11,692 nucleotides of DNA from Bdellovibrionales bacterium RBG_16_40_8. GTDB taxonomy: Bacteria > Bdellovibrionota > Bdellovibrionia > Bdellovibrionales > UBA1609. Position 1 is the first letter of the stretch; the number at the start of each line of letters is the position of its first letter. The translations under genes were made by a program, and so were the position numbers. The stretch lies in assembly GCA_001769925.1 (NCBI GenBank), contig MEPT01000013.1, positions 1 to 11,692 on the forward strand. Direction: 5' to 3'. Below the pieces are notes generated by a model. The model was not told the DNA's origin. It did no database searches and saw nothing but the letters and a program-made list of their open reading frames with translations. Below are positions 1-6,961 of this stretch, one piece after another.

Positions 1-37
1 CTATAGTCTAGTCAGCATAATCATAAGTATGCTTATT

Positions 38-637
38 TTACTTCAATGACTCCATGTACTCAGACATAGCTTCAATTTCATCATCGGTAAGGTCTGCGAC
101 CAATCCCGGCATCATTATGCCGCGAATAGAGTCTCGAAAAATTTTAAGTTGAATGCTCGAATACACACTAAGTTGCCCAGCAACATTTGGCCAACTAGAT
201 ATCGCAGCATTGCCATTGTTTGACGTATGGCAGTTAGTGCACGCCATATCATCAAATAGCGCTTGACCAACCTTAATTTTTTTATCGCGCTCAGGATCTG
301 GGTTACGCGGTAAATTCTTAAGTTTTTTCCGACTAAATACAGTAGCAAACTGTTCAATCTCGAGATCTGTAAGTTTAGCTGTAATCTGATTCATTCGCCG
401 GTCCTTGCGCGTTTTATCTCGGTACGCTTTTAACTCAGCTATCATGTAATCTTTGTTCTGCCCAGCCAGGTGTGGAATGTTTTCAAATAGACTCATACCA
501 GTATCCCCGTGGCACATTGTACAATTAGTAATTGGCGTGGAGACCATTTCGGTTGCACTACATAAATCGTAATTAGTTAAAAAAATAAGCATTGAACTAA
601 TCAGAAGCGCTACAATTAATATTTTATTTTGACTCAT
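38..637 (-). CDS. Periplasmic di-haem cytochrome c, c4-like
   Basis: Predicted periplasmic electron carrier with two covalently bound haems, probably passing electrons to a terminal oxidase as cytochrome c4 proteins do. From the ATG chosen here it has 199 residues: a hydrophobic Sec signal (about 5-20) with likely cleavage after Cys-Ser-Ala near residue 28, then two cytochrome c domains. Haem sites are CTMCH at 39-43 and CTNCH at 133-137. Probable axial methionines are Met82 (RRMN) and one of Met175/176 (IMMPG). Both halves share the order CxxCH, 'P-x-(L/V)-A-G-Q', then the Met, which argues for an internal duplication as in c4. The ATG at 637 is preferred over a TTG at 643 because GGGAGAG lies 9 bases before the ATG but only 3 before the TTG. 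The stop of an upstream nuclease pseudogene overlaps this ATG. Family assignment is firm; the partner oxidase is not visible. Confidence 0.9.
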   Translation of the reverse strand: MSQNKILIVALLISSMLIFLTNYDLCSATEMVSTPITNCTMCHGDTGMSLFENIPHLAGQNKDYMIAELKAYRDKTRKDRRMNQITAKLTDLEIEQFATVFSRKKLKNLPRNPDPERDKKIKVGQALFDDMACTNCHTSNNGNAAISSWPNVAGQLSVYSSIQLKIFRDSIRGIMMPGLVADLTDDEIEAMSEYMESLK

Positions 638-1055
638 ACGCAAAATCTCTCCCTGGCTGCAAAAAGAAGTCGTGATTCAAACATAGGACGCGACAACAAA
701 CCATTGCAGTACACAAAATAACCAGTTTTTGCCACAGCAAAATTATTTTGTTTAAAAAGCCAGGAGTAAACCTCTAGCTGCCGCTTATAACCGATCTGCC
801 ATGGGGCATCTATCGATACTTTTTCGGCCTTAGCGGTTGCTTTATAATCAACAATGATCGAATTCTTTCTTAAGTAAAGTGTCTACGGCATTGTTCAAGT
901 TAAACGGAAAAGACGGCGGTTGCGTTATGCCAAGCCTTCGGTCGAGGTAAAAACATCGTGCGCAATTTAAAAAAAAAGTCTAGTTTTGATCGCGAAATTC
1001 GGTAAGGTTTCTCATCTGCTGGATCAAATAGGTTACGTGAACGAGTAAAGCTCAT
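634..1055 (-). pseudogene. Decayed PD-(D/E)XK-type nuclease gene
   Basis: Three collinear pieces of one protein are readable on the minus strand in different frames. Piece A starts at the ATG at 1055 (MSFTRSRNLFDPADEKPYR, then ISRSKLDFF). A run of nine T (969-977) then breaks the frame; eight would keep it open into piece B, which reads LNCARCFYLDRRLGITQPPS and on to NNAVDTLLKKEF before a stop at 848-850. Piece C, in a third frame, begins around 861 with SIIVDYKAT, continues APWQIGYKRQLEVYSWLF and TGYFVYCNG, and ends at the TGA at 634-636. I recognise this as the family often annotated 'PD-(D/E)XK nuclease family protein'. VDYK supplies the (D/E)xK catalytic motif. Compared with my memory of intact members, roughly 70 codons are missing between KKEF and IIVDYK, and the C-terminus after about 'MFESRLLF' is gone. 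Functional protein is very unlikely. The frameshift alone could be a homopolymer sequencing error, but the two losses could not. Confidence 0.85.
647..653 (-). promoter_or_regulatory. Ribosome binding site of the cytochrome gene
   Basis: On the minus strand this reads GGGAGAG, 9 bases before the ATG at 637. It decides the start codon, and it lies within the last codons of the decayed nuclease reading frame. Confidence 0.6.
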
Positions 1056-1125
1056 TTACCAGCTTTTAGCACTGACAAAAAGCCTAGTCGAGTTTTTTAT
1101 TAACTAACTGAAATGACAAAGTTTT

Positions 1126-1131
1126 TATAGT
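1126..1131 (+). promoter_or_regulatory. Possible -10 element for the FecR-like gene
   Basis: TATAGT matches five of six bases of the sigma-70 -10 consensus, about 33 bases before the ATG at 1164. No convincing -35 box sits at 16-18 bases; TTAACT at 1100-1105 is the nearest resemblance, 20 bases away. The interval 1056-1163 separates divergent genes and so must hold promoters for both. Weak evidence. Confidence 0.25.
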
Positions 1132-1163
1132 TTTTCTGCCGATTTACTTACAAAGGGGTAACC

Positions 1164-3278
1164 ATGTCCAAAAACAGGCGGCGCGTTTTACTGGCCACTA
1201 TGATTTCGACTTTGAATTTTGTCATGACATATACATGGTACAAATTATCTGATGATAAACCAGAAAAAAATACGCAATCAGAAACTATAGCCCATCTTGT
1301 TACTTCGCTAAACGATGTACAAAGAAAATCTGTGAAAAAACTTATTTGGCAGCCGGTCTATAAAAATGAAAAATTTCAGACAGGAGAAGCCGTTCGCACT
1401 GCCGACGGCGCCGAAGCACGTATTGAATTTATAAATTCAAAAGCTATTGTAGATCTAGAATCTGATTCTACCATAATAATTGAAGAAAACAACGGTCAGC
1501 TGTCTCTAGATTTTATTAAAGGAAATATTTATATAAAAAATACTGCTCCTAATACAACAGAAAAAAAGAAGTTTACGAATATAGCATTGAAATCTGGTGA
1601 TAAATTAATTGATCTTGGTCAGTCTGAAATTGCATTAGGTAAAAGTCAAAATGGTAAACTAAACGCGCAAGTTCTTAAAGGTTCAGTGGCAGAGCTTGAT
1701 AAAATTAGCCAAGATAATATTCAAATTATACGCCCTATGCCAAATGAACCTGTTTATATTCACCCGCAAAGCGATAACCAAACTGAATTTGCCTGGAAGC
1801 CACTTCCCAAAGGGTATCAGGTTTTTCTAGAAGCTGGATCAACTCGCACAGATTTGTTACCTATTGCTGGATCAGAAACTTTAGGAGAACTTGGCCTATT
1901 AAAAGCTAAACTCAAACTTGGTAGAAATTATTTTCGATTGGTTGCACGCACACAAGACCTCACGCTTAAGCCTATTTCTTCAGCTATTCTTCGTGCTACG
2001 ATCGTGGCTAAAATACCTCCGCAACCACTCGCCCCAGAAAACGACGCTGAAATATCACTTAGTAAAGACAATCCTGGTGTAACGCTGGTATGGAGTAACC
2101 CCACAGAATTTAAAAAAATTATAGTTGAAGTAGCTGCAACCCCCGATCTTAAACATAAAATAACTACTCAATATGTTGATAATATTTCACAATATTCTTA
2201 TCAACCCGAAAATAACGGCAAGTTTTATTGGCGCGTGTCAGGCGTTTTTGAAGACAAAAACGAAGTGATTTCAAGTTCAATTATGTCGTTCTCAACAAAC
2301 ATCATTAATGAATTAAAACCCCCAGCGGTAGAATTTCCTAAAGCTAATGAGAAATTTAATGAGAATTTTATAAAAGAAAAAGGCATTGTATTTAGCTGGA
2401 AGTCTTCACCCATGGCTGAGAATTATAAAATTATTGTAGAAAAAAATGTGAGCTCAAACGAAAACGTTTCTAATGCTGAAAGCACTCGCATGCCTACTGC
2501 AATAGAAAAAATTTATGAAAAAGAAAACAAATTATTACAAGCTCGCGTTACTGATTTAAAACCAGGTGAATATACCTGGACTGTGACTGCCATTGACAAA
2601 CAAAATAAGCAATCAAAGCCCTCAGAAAAAAGACATTTTAGTGTAAACTCGCTACCTCTTTTGAAGTGGGCAGACGGTAAAAATGAAGATGACTTTTATT
2701 ATTTATCACTCAGGCCTAGTGTTACCCTTAAGTGGGAAAAAGGTGGTAGCAAAGCTACTTCTTGGGTAGTGATAATTTATTCGGATGATTCTTCATTCAA
2801 TCCTATAACAAAAAAAGTATCTATCACTGGCATTGATATTGAGTTACCTCAAGATGGCGCATATCATGCAGTTGTTGAAGCATATGACACTGGTGACACA
2901 ATTTTAGCACGCTCTAGCCGGCGTGCTATTCGCGTGGCGGCAGAACCACTTCTGCCCGCCCCCAAATTTACAGAAAATGTACCAACAGAAATTGAAGCCT
3001 CACCACGCGGCACCACTGAGTTTCAATGGAGTGCAGTACAAGGCGCTAATAAATATATAGTTTTCATAAAATCTGCAGACAACAAAAGTAATAAAGAACT
3101 AAATTTTAGCTCACCTAGTGCAAAATTAAAAAAATTAATGCCTGGCGAATATAAAGTTTCACTTCGCTCTGTTGACAATAAAGGTCGCGCGGGCCCTGAG
3201 GGTGAGATCAGAATTTTAAAAGTACCAAATCAATCTAATATGCGCGCGCCAAAACTGAAAGGAATTAAAGTAAATTAA
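1164..3278 (+). CDS. Membrane-anchored FecR-domain protein with Ig/Fn3-like repeats
   Basis: A 704-residue predicted envelope protein. Residues 8-26 form a single hydrophobic segment after the basic MSKNRRR, so it is probably a signal anchor with the rest in the periplasm. Residues about 63-127 match the FecR pattern: 'GEAVRTADGAEARIEF' then alternating beta strands ending in 'GNIYIKN'. After a second beta-rich stretch (135-180) come about five Ig/fibronectin-III-like modules, near 190-282, 286-379, 386-495, 498-592 and 598-687. Most show a tryptophan early (W211, W310, W412, W524, W622) and 'GEYTWTV', 'GKFYWRV' or 'GEYKVSL' strands late. The start is supported by AAAGGGG 6 bases before the ATG. 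Classical FecR proteins are anti-sigma regulators beside sigma-factor and TonB-receptor genes. Neither is here, so a cell-surface or peptidoglycan-binding role is as likely. The gene faces an adenylate cyclase tail to tail, 49 bases apart. Domain calls are inferred by eye. Confidence 0.8.
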   Translation: MSKNRRRVLLATMISTLNFVMTYTWYKLSDDKPEKNTQSETIAHLVTSLNDVQRKSVKKLIWQPVYKNEKFQTGEAVRTADGAEARIEFINSKAIVDLESDSTIIIEENNGQLSLDFIKGNIYIKNTAPNTTEKKKFTNIALKSGDKLIDLGQSEIALGKSQNGKLNAQVLKGSVAELDKISQDNIQIIRPMPNEPVYIHPQSDNQTEFAWKPLPKGYQVFLEAGSTRTDLLPIAGSETLGELGLLKAKLKLGRNYFRLVARTQDLTLKPISSAILRATIVAKIPPQPLAPENDAEISLSKDNPGVTLVWSNPTEFKKIIVEVAATPDLKHKITTQYVDNISQYSYQPENNGKFYWRVSGVFEDKNEVISSSIMSFSTNIINELKPPAVEFPKANEKFNENFIKEKGIVFSWKSSPMAENYKIIVEKNVSSNENVSNAESTRMPTAIEKIYEKENKLLQARVTDLKPGEYTWTVTAIDKQNKQSKPSEKRHFSVNSLPLLKWADGKNEDDFYYLSLRPSVTLKWEKGGSKATSWVVIIYSDDSSFNPITKKVSITGIDIELPQDGAYHAVVEAYDTGDTILARSSRRAIRVAAEPLLPAPKFTENVPTEIEASPRGTTEFQWSAVQGANKYIVFIKSADNKSNKELNFSSPSAKLKKLMPGEYKVSLRSVDNKGRAGPEGEIRILKVPNQSNMRAPKLKGIKVN

Positions 3279-3327
3279 AGTTAATCTACTAAGGTGATTT
3301 TATAAATTTTCTTCTTGAATGTGGTTT

Positions 3328-5172
3328 CTAGATTACAATTTTAATCTTATCCGTATTACTTGCGTCAAAATCTGAATACTTCGTTTTAATTATTATTTCA
3401 TTACCGCTTTCATCGATATATCCACGAATTTTGTACATCTTAATGGGTTCTGACTTACCCTTAACCTCAGCGGCACCGACGTAATCAAAAATAAATTCGC
3501 CTTTTATTTTTTCAAGCGTTTCTCCAGAAACTAAAAAATCTGTACCAAATGCCTTTGTTGAAGATTCAATTCGCGAGGCGGTGTTAACTGTATCACCAAT
3601 AACCGTGTACTCCATACGCTCAGAAGAACCAATCGTCCCAGAAATAACATGGCCAGAACTAAGCCCCATTCCAATTTTTATCTCTGTTTGCCCCTTCGCA
3701 AGACGCACTTTGTTGAGTTCATCTAAAGCTAAACGCATTTCAAGACAGGCTTTCACCGCATGTCTTTCATCTTCTCCTGTAGATTGTGGCACACCCCAAA
3801 TTGCCATCATTGCATCACCAATAAATTTATCAACAACACCGTAATTTTTTGTTACAATACCCACCATAATCTCAAAATACTCATTAAGCATGTCTACTAC
3901 TAATTCAGGGGTATGCCCTTCAGAAAATTTTGTGAAATCGCGGATATCTGAAAAAAACACGGTGACCTTCTTATTCACTCCGCCCAATTGAAGATCACTT
4001 TTTAACATATCTTCTACAACTGCCGATCCATGAAATTTATTCATTGCAGCTTTTATTTTATCACGCTCTTTTAACCCGTGAACCATCGCATCTACAGATT
4101 CAGCAAGCTCACCCACCTCATCATGGGAGCGAATATTTGTTTGTACATCAAAATTGCCTTTTGCTACTCTGCGAGTAACTTCAACAAGCTTTTCTAAAGG
4201 GTTTGTCAAGGTGATAGAAAAAATAAAAATACAAAAAATGCCAATAGAAAGAACTTTACCTGCAATGTAAAAAGCTTCACGACGAACTACACGCGCTGGC
4301 TCTAAAATAATGCTTTCGTCAGTTTGTGAAATTACTGACGGGCCATATTGCGTTTTTGCAAATGACGCAATAAAATTCTTTTTTGCTTCAGCATCAAAAT
4401 ATTTTGAATCACCTTTGTTGACATTAGGCTCAAGTGACTTTTTAACAATGCCTAAATCACTTAAATTTTTTGCTTCAAACACAAACTTGTCCTCAGGGTG
4501 TGCTAAAACTATACCTTCGTTATCAACGAGGTAAAAAGTCTGAATTGTTATGTTGCCGATGTCGCTAAATGGTCTTTGTATACTGTCTAGACGAAAATAA
4601 GATAATGCAATGTGGGTAATCACCCCAGCATCAGACTTAATTAACGGTATACCCATAACCATAAGCGGGGCGCCGCCAGAAAGACTCGCGTTATGAATTT
4701 CAACCTGCCCGGCAAACACCTTAGCTAAAGGAAAGGGCCTTAGTTGCTGCAAATTATTTAAATAATCTGATGGCAAATTCAATTCTGCTAAATATTCTTT
4801 TTTTTCAAAAAACTCAGAGCGTATTTGTTTTCCGTCAGATAACCTATATATATATACCGCTATTAAATCGCGATCATTTATAATGCTCAAATGCAGCGAT
4901 TCTGTTTTTTCTTTATCGTTTTCATAAGCTTTATTAAGAAGCGAAGCCGCTAAACGAGTCTTGTCACGATACTTATCAAAAAGAACATTGACCTGAGCTG
5001 CCTTTGCATCTGCAGCTATCCAATTAACTTCACGTTCTCTAGCTACAGATTTTTCTTTAAAATAATCTGAAGACTTAAATGCTATCCATACTGATGCCAA
5101 AAGCAGTAAAGAAACTGTAACAACTATAAGCTTAACCACAATCGGAATTCTAATTTTACGAGAGATTTTCAT
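3328..5172 (-). CDS. Membrane class III adenylate cyclase (periplasmic sensor-HAMP-cyclase)
   Basis: A 614-residue sensor enzyme predicted to convert ATP to cyclic AMP. Order of parts: transmembrane helix 10-31; periplasmic sensor 35-297, probably Cache-like ('FYLVDNEGIVLAHPE' at 213-227 is typical); second helix 302-323; HAMP linker 324-378 ('NPLEKLVEVTRRVAKGNFDV'); class III cyclase domain about 400-585. Catalytic residues are visible: metal-binding Asp409 (FFSDIRDF) and Asp453 (FIGDAMMAIWG), adenine-selecting Lys449, and Asn530 and Arg534 (VNTASR) for the transition state. The second base-selecting position is Thr523 (EYTVIGDTVN) rather than Asp, which is the class IIIb pattern; several IIIb enzymes respond to bicarbonate. 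A 30-residue tail follows the domain. The ribosome site is weak (AAAAG before the ATG at 5172). The gene lies downstream of terC, 89 bases away, and may be partly cotranscribed with it. The ligand of the sensor is unknown. Confidence 0.93.
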   Translation of the reverse strand: MKISRKIRIPIVVKLIVVTVSLLLLASVWIAFKSSDYFKEKSVAREREVNWIAADAKAAQVNVLFDKYRDKTRLAASLLNKAYENDKEKTESLHLSIINDRDLIAVYIYRLSDGKQIRSEFFEKKEYLAELNLPSDYLNNLQQLRPFPLAKVFAGQVEIHNASLSGGAPLMVMGIPLIKSDAGVITHIALSYFRLDSIQRPFSDIGNITIQTFYLVDNEGIVLAHPEDKFVFEAKNLSDLGIVKKSLEPNVNKGDSKYFDAEAKKNFIASFAKTQYGPSVISQTDESIILEPARVVRREAFYIAGKVLSIGIFCIFIFSITLTNPLEKLVEVTRRVAKGNFDVQTNIRSHDEVGELAESVDAMVHGLKERDKIKAAMNKFHGSAVVEDMLKSDLQLGGVNKKVTVFFSDIRDFTKFSEGHTPELVVDMLNEYFEIMVGIVTKNYGVVDKFIGDAMMAIWGVPQSTGEDERHAVKACLEMRLALDELNKVRLAKGQTEIKIGMGLSSGHVISGTIGSSERMEYTVIGDTVNTASRIESSTKAFGTDFLVSGETLEKIKGEFIFDYVGAAEVKGKSEPIKMYKIRGYIDESGNEIIIKTKYSDFDASNTDKIKIVI

Positions 5173-5223
5173 GAGTTACTTTTCGGAAAATATCATGTCA
5201 CCCTGAACTTGACTAAGGTAGAG

Positions 5224-5247
5224 AAAAAGCTAGTTTTATTAAAAACT
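5224..5247 (-). terminator. Possible AT-rich terminator after terC
   Basis: On the minus strand AGTTTT-TAAT-AAAACT forms a 6-bp stem, followed three bases later by TTTTT. It lies just past the terC stop. The stem has little GC, so it would be a weak terminator at best and may let transcription continue into the cyclase gene. Confidence 0.3.
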
Positions 5248-5261
5248 CGGCTGAGGTTACA

Positions 5262-6194
5262 TTATAAAATATTTTTTCGATCTGAGTACCAAGAAGTCAG
5301 ACCTGCTGTAAAAAGAACCATGAATATGACAACAAGAGAAACCCATGACGGGATATGATAGAGATCCGATAAAAGCATTTTTACCCCCACAAACCCAAGA
5401 ATAGTTGCTAGACCTGGCTTTAAATAACGAAATCGTGTGACATAATCAGCTATTACAAAATACAAAGAACGTAGCCCAAGTAACGCTAAAATATTTGAGG
5501 CAAAAGCAACAAACGCATCTCGACTAACTGCTAGAACTGCCGGTATTGAGTCAACGGCAAAGATAATATCAGTTACTTCTATAACTATTAACGCAAAAAA
5601 CAAGGGCGTAGCTTTACGTATGCCGCCTTCAATTACAAAAAATTTATTACTATCTACCCTTGAGGTCGAGGGAATAAGCTTTTTTAATGCGCGAACGACA
5701 AAAGAATCTGTTACATCCTCTTTCTGTTCAGATTCAAATAAGAACTTAAATGCACTGACAATTAAAATAACTCCGAACACATAAAGTATCCAATTAAATT
5801 TATTTAATAAATCTATTCCGACTAGTATAAAAACTCCTCGAAAAATGATGGCCCCGAGAATGCCCCAAAACAACACCCCGTGTTTATACTGCGAGGGTAT
5901 ACGAAACGATTTGAAAATAAGTAGCATTACAAAAAGATTATCTACGCTTAAACTAAGTTCAACCAGATATCCAGTTGTAAATTGAATCCCAAGATTACTA
6001 CCGTAACGAAATCCAAACCAAATGTTAAAAATGCTTGCCAAAGTTAGCCAAAAAAAACTCCAGTAAAGAGCTTCCTTAAATTTAATTTCATGAGATTTTC
6101 TATGAAATAGAAATAAATCAAGAATCAATAACAGCACGACTGTGCCGCCAAACACTGGCCACAACCACGGTTCAACATCGCTAGGTAATTTCAT
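5262..6194 (-). CDS. terC: TerC/Alx-family integral membrane metal exporter
   Basis: A 310-residue inner-membrane protein with about eight to nine hydrophobic helices, the usual length for TerC family members. Studied relatives (Alx, MeeF/MeeY) export manganese, and others are linked to tellurite resistance. The two conserved acidic helix motifs are present: ELSLSVDNLFVM at 79-90 (Glu79, Asp85) and EVTDIIFAVDSIPAVLA at 206-222 (Glu206, Asp209, Asp215). Intramembrane acidic residues of this kind are thought to bind the metal. A charged cytoplasmic loop lies at about 153-183. The start has GGAG six bases before the ATG at 6194. A strong intrinsic terminator ends only about 27 bases before that ATG, so the promoter is cramped or expression depends on readthrough. 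No yybP-ykoY manganese riboswitch could be recognised upstream. The family is certain; the transported ion here is inferred. Confidence 0.93.
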   Translation of the reverse strand: MKLPSDVEPWLWPVFGGTVVLLLILDLFLFHRKSHEIKFKEALYWSFFWLTLASIFNIWFGFRYGSNLGIQFTTGYLVELSLSVDNLFVMLLIFKSFRIPSQYKHGVLFWGILGAIIFRGVFILVGIDLLNKFNWILYVFGVILIVSAFKFLFESEQKEDVTDSFVVRALKKLIPSTSRVDSNKFFVIEGGIRKATPLFFALIVIEVTDIIFAVDSIPAVLAVSRDAFVAFASNILALLGLRSLYFVIADYVTRFRYLKPGLATILGFVGVKMLLSDLYHIPSWVSLVVIFMVLFTAGLTSWYSDRKNIL

Positions 6195-6221
6195 TGGTCT
6201 CCTATAGTGTCAGATCTACAT

Positions 6222-6253
6222 AAAAAGGGCGTCGAAGACAACTTACGACGCCC
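6222..6253 (-). terminator. Strong intrinsic terminator between the small basic gene and terC
   Basis: On the minus strand GGGCGTCG pairs perfectly with CGACGCCC (8 bp, positions 6246-6253 and 6227-6234) around an 11-base loop, followed at once by TTTTT (6222-6226). It lies about 50 bases after the stop of the 135-residue gene and about 27 bases before the terC ATG. Confidence 0.9.
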
Positions 6254-6262
6254 CACAAAGAG

Positions 6263-6278
6263 CTGAACATGGGTTCAG
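6263..6278 (-). other. Second small hairpin before the terminator
   Basis: CTGAAC-CCAT-GTTCAG (minus strand) is a perfect 6-bp stem with a four-base loop, 9 bases upstream of the terminator stem. It may stabilise the 3' end of the upstream mRNA or belong to a leader structure for terC. No U-run follows it. Confidence 0.5.
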
Positions 6279-6303
6279 TCAAATAATAACTCTAATCAAT
6301 TAA

Positions 6304-6711
6304 CTATGCTGCACGCCGAACGTATGGTAGAGAATTCTTTGGTGCCCAATTTTTTTTGAGACGATTGTATGTACGCACATTTCGTGAATACTCTTGGTGA
6401 TACGACTTAGTATATTTACCAAAACACTTATCTAAATAGTCATAGTAGTGTTTGTAAAGTGTGTTAGTAATAAAACGATGATAAAAAACTGTAGCTGCTT
6501 TTGGAGCAGGAGTATGCCAGAATTTTTTTGAAAAATGTGAAAACTCTCGATTCATAATTTTATACCAATTCTGCGCCTCAGAGTTGTTGATAAAATTACC
6601 AACGAAAAGGGGTTTTGATCCGTACATGAACCCTACTTCATAACCTTTGCCAACCGGCTTAATGTAAGCCTTATACTTTTGAGGTCCGCATTTAACCATT
6701 TTTTTCTTCAT
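6304..6711 (-). CDS. Small basic, tyrosine-rich protein of unknown function
   Basis: A 135-residue protein that I cannot place in a named family. It is strongly basic and has 15 tyrosines plus many Phe, Trp and His. There is no signal peptide or membrane helix, so it is probably cytoplasmic. Two parts can be seen. Residues 13-65 alternate like a small beta-alpha fold ('YKAYIKPVGKGYEVGF', 'PLFVGNF', then a helix 'SEAQNWYKIMNREF'). Residues 75-120 look like an aromatic helical region ('LYKHYYDYLDKCFGKY'), ending in a basic tail (VRRAA). The start is supported by AAGGAG nine bases before the ATG at 6711. A strong terminator follows the stop, so it is probably its own unit, transcribed divergently from the lipoprotein hydrolase gene. 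The charge and aromatic content would suit nucleic-acid binding, but that is only a guess. Confidence 0.75.
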   Translation of the reverse strand: MKKKMVKCGPQKYKAYIKPVGKGYEVGFMYGSKPLFVGNFINNSEAQNWYKIMNREFSHFSKKFWHTPAPKAATVFYHRFITNTLYKHYYDYLDKCFGKYTKSYHQEYSRNVRTYNRLKKNWAPKNSLPYVRRAA

Positions 6712-6872
6712 TTTGTTTTTCTCCTTTTTGACTGTTGAGATTACCTTTTCGGCTTGAAAAATCTTTCATAAAGTCCTTACTCGGCGCAGCTATGTTTTTT
6801 TAATTCTCATAATGGCTCACTTACACAACTACAGACACCAACTATTGACACCAAGACGCCACAACAGCGAAC

Positions 6873-6878
6873 TATAAT
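6873..6878 (+). promoter_or_regulatory. Probable -10 element (TATAAT) of the lipoprotein hydrolase gene
   Basis: A perfect TATAAT, 83 bases before the ATG at 6962. A perfect TTGACA occurs at 6845-6850, but the spacer is 22 bases, well beyond the usual 16-18. So either the pairing is accidental or the promoter needs an activator. Confidence 0.45.
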
Positions 6879-6881
6879 AAG

Positions 6882-6912
6882 CGCCTGCAAAAACCAGACG
6901 TGTTTACAGGCG
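6882..6912 (+). other. Leader hairpin just after the probable transcription start
   Basis: CGCCTG (6882-6887) pairs with CAGGCG (6907-6912); an inner AAAC/GTTT stem extends it past a small internal loop. It would sit at the extreme 5' end of the mRNA starting from the TATAAT at 6873. No T-run follows, so it is not a terminator. It may protect the 5' end. Confidence 0.4.
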
Positions 6913-6961
6913 AGTCAAGTCAAAATTCCGCCGATGCCATAACTAACATGAGGTTAATGGC

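Larger units (their letters stand above)
6712..6961. other. Divergent intergenic region with promoters for both sides
   Basis: 250 bases between two genes that start away from each other. It contains a perfect TATAAT for the plus-strand gene and a hairpin in its leader (both listed). No convincing -35/-10 pair was found for the minus-strand gene. No small gene or tRNA is visible. Confidence 0.6.

Noticed and set aside
23..36. Hairpin ATAAG-TATG-CTTAT followed by TTTTA-like bases downstream of the cytochrome gene
   Set aside because: The stem is only 5 bp with one G-C pair, and on the minus strand no T-run follows; it is too weak to call a terminator.
553..570. Possible lipobox (NYDLC) in the cytochrome signal peptide
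   Set aside because: It lacks the small residues required at -1 and -3 to Cys; ordinary signal peptidase I cleavage after CSA fits better.
641..643. TTG start for the cytochrome gene
   Set aside because: The ribosome site would be only 3 bases away; the ATG at 635-637 has normal spacing.
1077..1098. A-run/T-run pair around GCCTAGTCGAG as a bidirectional terminator
   Set aside because: The central part does not pair, leaving only A-T pairs from homopolymers.
5190..5215. Segment resembling dispersed 'CCCTGAACTTG' intergenic repeats
   Set aside because: Only half of such a repeat is present, with no palindromic partner and no second copy in the window.
6195..6303. yybP-ykoY manganese riboswitch before terC
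   Set aside because: I looked for the conserved purine-rich aptamer segments and did not see them; only two simple hairpins are present.
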